DNA of 64,000 nt, taken from assembly GCA_001986395.2 (NCBI GenBank), contig MQVO02000011.1, forward strand, positions 1-64,000. Reading direction: 5' to 3'. The position numbers and the translations under genes were made by a program. Positions 59,790-64,000 of this stretch are shown one piece after another. The DNA is from Irpex lacteus. Lineage: Eukaryota; Basidiomycota; Agaricomycetes; Polyporales; Irpicaceae. Each line of letters starts with the position of its first letter. Position 1 is the stretch's first letter. The notes beneath the pieces are model-generated. The model saw only the letters and a list, made by a program, of their open reading frames with translations. It was not told where the DNA came from and made no database searches.

Positions 59790-61953
59790 ATTACTAGTAT
59801 GTAGCAATAACTCGGTAGGCGGGTGATAGAAAGCGGATTACAGGAGAGAAAGTGTAGAGTGTAGAGTTGACGTAGGATATCAAGCAAGAGAGAGACAGAA
59901 AAGAACGGAGAGTGTGTGGGTCAAAGTTGCAGGAAGACCTGGCACACGACCGTCAGCTTCCTATATATCTTCTGGATGGTGATGCTAGAGGCAGCGTCTC
60001 CAAACCAATTGGTCAAAGCCGCAAATTCGAACCTCGTTACGACGACGGAACTGTTGTTTGCGTGTTTGTGGAGACCGTAGCGTAATAGGGTAGTGGCCGC
60101 GATCGAGGTAGTGGGTCACTGCGAAGTGCAAACTCGTTGCACCCTGGCCGTGACTCCCGCGGGTTCTTCAATTGTCCACGAACTCCCGGATCCAGAGGGT
60201 GTTGTTGTTCATTGTTTCAGCCTGTTTCCCTTTGATTCCCTAGATGCATATGGAGGGTCCCAGCGTCCAAAGAGACGACGAAAGAAAGACCAAGGGCCCA
60301 GGACGAGTCTTTCGGCGAGGTTGGACCGTATTCCCGTGGTGGCCTCGTGGGTAGGCACAACGCATGTCCCGCTGAAATACATCTCCGATACTGGCACCTC
60401 GGGCAAAACGCAATCACTGCCGCTCGATGTTCCGCAGAACAATAATTACTGAGTATTCCTTTCTGACGGTAGCTAATTAGTCAATGATGGATACGTTATG
60501 TTACCTTTCAAGCCAAAATGTGGGTGTTTTTCTCCCCTCGAAAAGGTTCCCTTTGTACTAGACGAACAATCATCGAACAGTCGTCGATGAGGCATCCTTT
60601 TCGACACGCGCAAAGGTAACCTCACGGCACTTTTCCGGATCGGGCTGCGCCAGATCGCTCCTCAAGGCTCCCGATTGCTCTTTGAGAGCTTGTTTACCTT
60701 TGTGCGTGTCGAAAAGGATGCCTCATTGACGACTTTTCGATGATTGTTCGCCAAGCTCTTTGTCTAACTTTTCTACGTCAGATTAATGCTCACAAAATAG
60801 CTGAAAAGGTAAGCTTTTTTGAGACGGAAAAGCCGTGTGGAAGCGACTAATTAGGAATACTCAGGGATTATTATTCTACGGAAATTCGCGCGCCTGTGAT
60901 TGCGTTTTGCCCGAGGTGTGGTGCTATGCAAAGCGTGTCAATTGTATGGTTTAGCAAAGTCGAGCAAGGACGAGAAGTCCGGATATTTCGAGGACCTACG
61001 ATCTGCGTCGGTACCGCCGGAGCCAAGAGTATGATCGTGGCGGATGCAACTCGCTCGGTGTGATGCGCTGTGGCGGGATCTATTTGGTGCTCACAAATAC
61101 ACTACGCAGTGCACACTCGATGTTGTGTCCATTACGCTGGCACCGATGTAGCTGATACTGACTCAGTTGCGAGACTTGAGAACTGGGCAGACGACACAGC
61201 ACAACTCACGAAGTAACGGTAAAAAATACAAGGAAAAAGAGGATGGCATATGTACGTATACGTGGAACGCTATCGAACAGAGACATAAGTACGACATTGG
61301 GGTGTGGAGAGGATCGGGAAACGTAGAGTCATCATAATCAATCAAAATGTTCGAACGGACGGGGACGCATAGACACAGTCGTACAGAGATACAACCCGAG
61401 AGGAGGGCGAGGAGAGAGGGAGGAAGAAGAGTCATATATGGATCCAGACACGTTTAGTCCAATCCCAGTCCAGTCGAGCTTGATCCCGCATAATCCAAGG
61501 AGGCGAACCGTTTTCGTGGGTAGGAAGAGTGACTGGCGTGCACAGGTGACAGCGAGAGGATATTCTTTCCGAGCAATCACAGAGTCTGACGTTGCCTGAG
61601 TGATGGACCAGGATCGCGCTTGTACGGGGACAGGTGAGACGAGACACAACACTGAGGATGTCCAATCCAAACTTGAGGCCTTCGAGACGAGATAACATCC
61701 ATCAGGGCAACCGTAGGATCCAGTAAGGCCGACAACGAGGTTAGCTGTGAGTGTGGTGTGGGTTTCCGCGAAGGAGCCAACTTGGGAAGACACAGTACGC
61801 GAACTTCGAACTTGAGAGGTTCCGAACGGTATGTCGACGCCAGACCGCAGACACACAGCAGTGTATAGCTAAGAACACCCCGTCAACACAAAACACTATC
61901 GAAAAAGAAAAGGCACACCTTTCACTTTGACATTTTCACTTCCTTCGTTCCTG
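59790..61953. other. Gene-poor stretch, 2.2 kb, contains a foldback transposon
   Basis: Upstream region of the gene at 59143-59789, then sequence without a recognised gene. A frame at 60093-60452 begins with GTG and runs into the transposon, so it is not called. The foldback element is 60395-60918. The stretch 61160-61953 is probably the 3' region of the PIN-domain gene; its minus-strand frame (61338-61856) has no domain. Confidence 0.6.
60395..60918. mobile_element. Non-autonomous CACTA-like foldback element (MITE)
   Basis: A 524-bp element bounded by CACCTCGGGCAAAACGCAAT (then CAC) at 60395 and its exact reverse complement ending at 60918. The 3-bp direct repeat TGG flanks it on both sides (60392-60394 and 60919-60921). 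A 5'-CAC start and 3-bp target duplication are typical of the CACTA/EnSpm superfamily. The arms continue inward in inverted order: CTGAGTATTCC / GGAATACTCAG, GCTAATTAGTC / GACTAATTAG, and a long inner pair (60562-60620 with 60692-60750) around GAGGCATCCTTTTCGACACG. The spacer is about 70 bp. There is no coding capacity, so it needs a transposase in trans. Plavaka elements belong to the same superfamily, and a relic lies at the window start. Confidence 0.85.
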
Positions 61954-63317
61954 CTAATTCGCATCCAACTTCTCTCCCCTCGCGAGGACCCTCACAACCC
62001 GACTAGGCTGCGAAACAGCCTCCATCATAGCCATAACAGCCGGAGGCCTCTCCACAAGCGGTTTACTCTGCTGATAATGCCCATGCGGACCGTTCCCGCC
62101 TCCTCCCCTTCGTCCTCCTCCTCCTCCGCCGCCTCTGCCTCCAAGTCCACCACCAGGACCGCCCCTGCGTTCGTCCTCAGGTGATCGTCTTCCGTACTCT
62201 CCAGACCTCCTGCCGCCGCCACCTTCTTTCGCGCCACCGACGGGTGGTTGCGATCCGGAACCTGGGCCTTGGACGGTTGGAGGTACTTCGAGCACCTTGA
62301 TACCTGCGCGAGCGGCCCATTGGAGAACGAGCGTGCCCGCCGAGCGAGGCTCGAACTTGTTGGGCTGTGGAGCGGGAAGGGGTACAGGGGACGCTGAGAT
62401 AGCGGGTGCGTTGTCCTTGGAAGTGGTACTGTCGATGTCGGAGGTACACACGGCCAAAACGACCTTGGGAGTCGATTTGTTGGTGCCATGGGTAGTCGCA
62501 GTCGCGGTGTCAGTGGTGGGAGAGGTGGCGTGCTCGATTTCCCAGCGTGCGCAGCAGATGGTTCGGCGAACCCACTCGGGGCTGACAGGCGGTTGAGTAG
62601 CAGTATTCGTAGTACTAGTGTTGTTGTCGGTGGAGGAGAAGGGGATGCTGTCCCAGAGGACGAAGGCATCGTCTCGCTGGACGCGGATGCGTGGGTTTGT
62701 GCCTACTTGAGCTTCGAGGATGCGGGAGGCTGCGCGCGCACGCTGCGCAAGCGAGGTCGTACCTTTCTTCAATAGATCGAGAGTGTTTAGAGCTACGCAG
62801 ATAAGCAAATATTAGCTCCAGTATAATATGAGAGGAGAGGAAGATAAGACGGACCTTCGAGAGGAATGATAACCACCTCCTGTCTGCCCTCCCTGCACCA
62901 CTTCTTGAGGTGCGAGATCCCATGGACGAGCACACTCACGTCCACCACCACAACATCTGCATCCTTCTCGTCCTTCTCCTTATCACCTCTACTCTCGTCT
63001 CTCCACCGTCTCTGCGTCGAATACTCCGCTTCAGACCCGCTGCCATTCCTTCTCCCCTGACCTTTAACTCCTCCGCCGCCTCCGCCCCTCCGACCCCACT
63101 CTCTACCCTGCTGCTCACCATTGCCTCGTCCTTGATACCCCTGACCCCGTCGTCCCTCTCTCCAATTACCGCCACCGCCACCCCGTCCAGCACCAGTGCC
63201 TGACCCGACCACCTTCTGCTCGAGCTGCTCAACCTGGTGGGATAAGAACGCCGCACCGAGGGCTTTAGACATCGCAAGTCTGTTAGCAGTCATCGTCGGT
63301 CCCTTTGAGTCTGCCAT
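61954..63317 (-). CDS. PIN-domain protein with Gly/Arg-rich tracts, putative RNA nuclease
   Basis: Two exons joined near 62800-62850, about 435 residues. The N-terminus (MADSKGPTMTANRLAMSKAL) is followed by a Gly/Arg-rich tract. The PIN domain has DADVVVVDVSVLVHGISHLK, KWCREGRQEVVIIPLE, ALNTLDLLKKGTTSLAQRAR and FVLWDSI; a later TPKVVLAVCTSDIDSTTSKD may be its last strand. PIN domains are metal-dependent RNases (as in Smg6 and Swt1); conserved Asp residues are seen in DVVVVDVS and the later D-rich segment, but full activity cannot be judged. A second RGG-like tract (GGRGGGGGGGRRGGGG) lies near the C-terminus before VSQPSRVVRVLARGEKLDAN. RGG tracts usually bind RNA. The pairing suggests a nuclear or cytoplasmic RNA decay role. 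Confidence 0.82.
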
Positions 63318-63547
63318 GTTTCTTCGATGTGTGTTAGCGAGGTGTGTGGGATGTGAGAACGAGAATGAGAGAGTGGGAGAGAGCTGGTTCGAGTTGAGAT
63401 GACCCGCCCCCGCAGTGTACTCGAGTCATAGACGCTCGTGCACGGTGCAGGCAGTGTGACTGCGAGACTGCGACGGTTGAGGCGGTTTACTTTTACCTTC
63501 TATTCTCATGGCCCGGTTTCTCAAGTATGACTGACACTTAGGTATTT

Positions 63548-64000
63548 TTACACCGCAGCAAGCTTTGTCGCCACCGAGCTCGTTACAATTCTATCTATCT
63601 TCCTACACTCGACTGCCGTATCTCCTGCTGCATTCCGTCTGGCGGGCTCGGTGTTCAACTTGTAGTGCTATCGGAACATAAGTCAGTATCGTAGTTGAAG
63701 CTCAGTGGTGTGTTCACGTACCTTCGTGATGGTATCCCAATCCGTGATGTTCTCCAGGTGAGTTAGAGGGACCAGATCGCCTTGTGCAACCTTTAAGAGA
63801 TGATCGACGAGCCCGTCGATTGGCTGGTCGACGCGAACCACGAAGAGAGACTTCGTGTCGCAGACACACCGTATCATCTCAGAGCTTCGGTGATCTAGAA
63901 CATACGTGGTAAATGTCTAGTGTATTCTGCGAGAGCGACAAACTCACGTTGTTGGTCGGATTCAAAGTCCAGATGATCTCGGAGTGGACGTACTTGGTCT
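63548..64000 (-). pseudogene. CGI121 paralogue fragment, broken, cut by window end
   Basis: The minus-strand translation from the window edge reads TKYVHSEIIWTLNPTNN, an intron, ITEALR, then a TGA where the intact gene has CGA (Arg), and a 1-base deletion soon after, before SLFVVRVDQPIDGLVDHLLK, VAQGDLVPLTHLENITDWDT, another intron, HYKLNTEPARRNAAGD and the end SSVATKLAAV with stop at 63548-63550. The two introns sit at the same places as in the intact CGI121 at 40703-41501, so this is a DNA-level duplicate, not a retrocopy. The stop codon and frameshift make it a probable pseudogene, but the 5' part lies outside the window. Confidence 0.82.

Noticed and set aside
60093..60452. 119-codon open frame (+)
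   Set aside because: It starts at GTG, has no recognised domain, and its last 20 codons come from the inserted foldback element.
61338..61856. 172-codon minus-strand frame
   Set aside because: No domain, no conserved start, and it lies where the 3' UTR of the PIN-domain gene is expected.

Overview
The window is nuclear DNA of a filamentous basidiomycete, most likely an Agaricomycete. Genes are dense and split by many short introns (about 45-65 nt). The window starts inside a relic of a Plavaka-type (CACTA superfamily) transposase, a family abundant in mushroom genomes. Several proteins are recognisable Agaricomycete families. I cannot name the species.

Left part (1-9.4 kb), accessory: a frameshifted Plavaka transposase relic; a cyclin-box gene broken by an in-frame TGA; a fungus-specific protein of unknown function with a probable GC-AG intron; and a 1.9 kb gene-free stretch with an AT-rich block and a cluster of ATCTGGAT/ATCCAGAT motifs.

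Central part (9.4-44.3 kb), mostly conserved genes: a long PPR protein (-), a secreted GH92 alpha-mannosidase (+), a membrane-anchored PDI-like protein (-), a LamB/YcsF (PxpA-like) protein (-) divergent from a multidomain biotin carboxylase/KipA/KipI/biotinyl protein (+), NDUFB7 (-) divergent from SCO1 (+), a SAM methyltransferase (-), a Rossmann-fold oxidoreductase (-), a JMJD4-like JmjC protein (-), the eIF2alpha kinase GCN2 (-) divergent from the KEOPS subunit CGI121 (+), and the ribosome-biogenesis methyltransferase NEP1/EMG1 (+). From 32 to 44 kb the genes share a translation theme: termination-factor hydroxylation, eIF2 control, tRNA t6A and 18S rRNA modification.

Right part (44.3-64 kb): an old tandem duplication of about 5.1 kb. 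Each unit holds an F-box-like gene (+) followed by a uracil phosphoribosyltransferase gene (-). The distal UPRT is intact; the proximal one is a pseudogene. Then come a Sec14 protein (+), actin (-), a small conserved basidiomycete-type protein (-), a 524-bp foldback element with CACTA-like hallmarks, a PIN-domain protein with Gly/Arg-rich tracts (-), and, cut by the window end, a second, broken copy of CGI121 (-) that still has its introns.

The most interesting system is the divergent pair at 20.8-27.4 kb. Together the two genes encode homologues of all three bacterial 5-oxoprolinase (PxpABC) parts, physically linked to a biotin carboxylase and a biotin carrier domain. Exon coordinates were worked out by eye from splice consensus and reading frame; multi-exon genes are given as start-to-stop spans.
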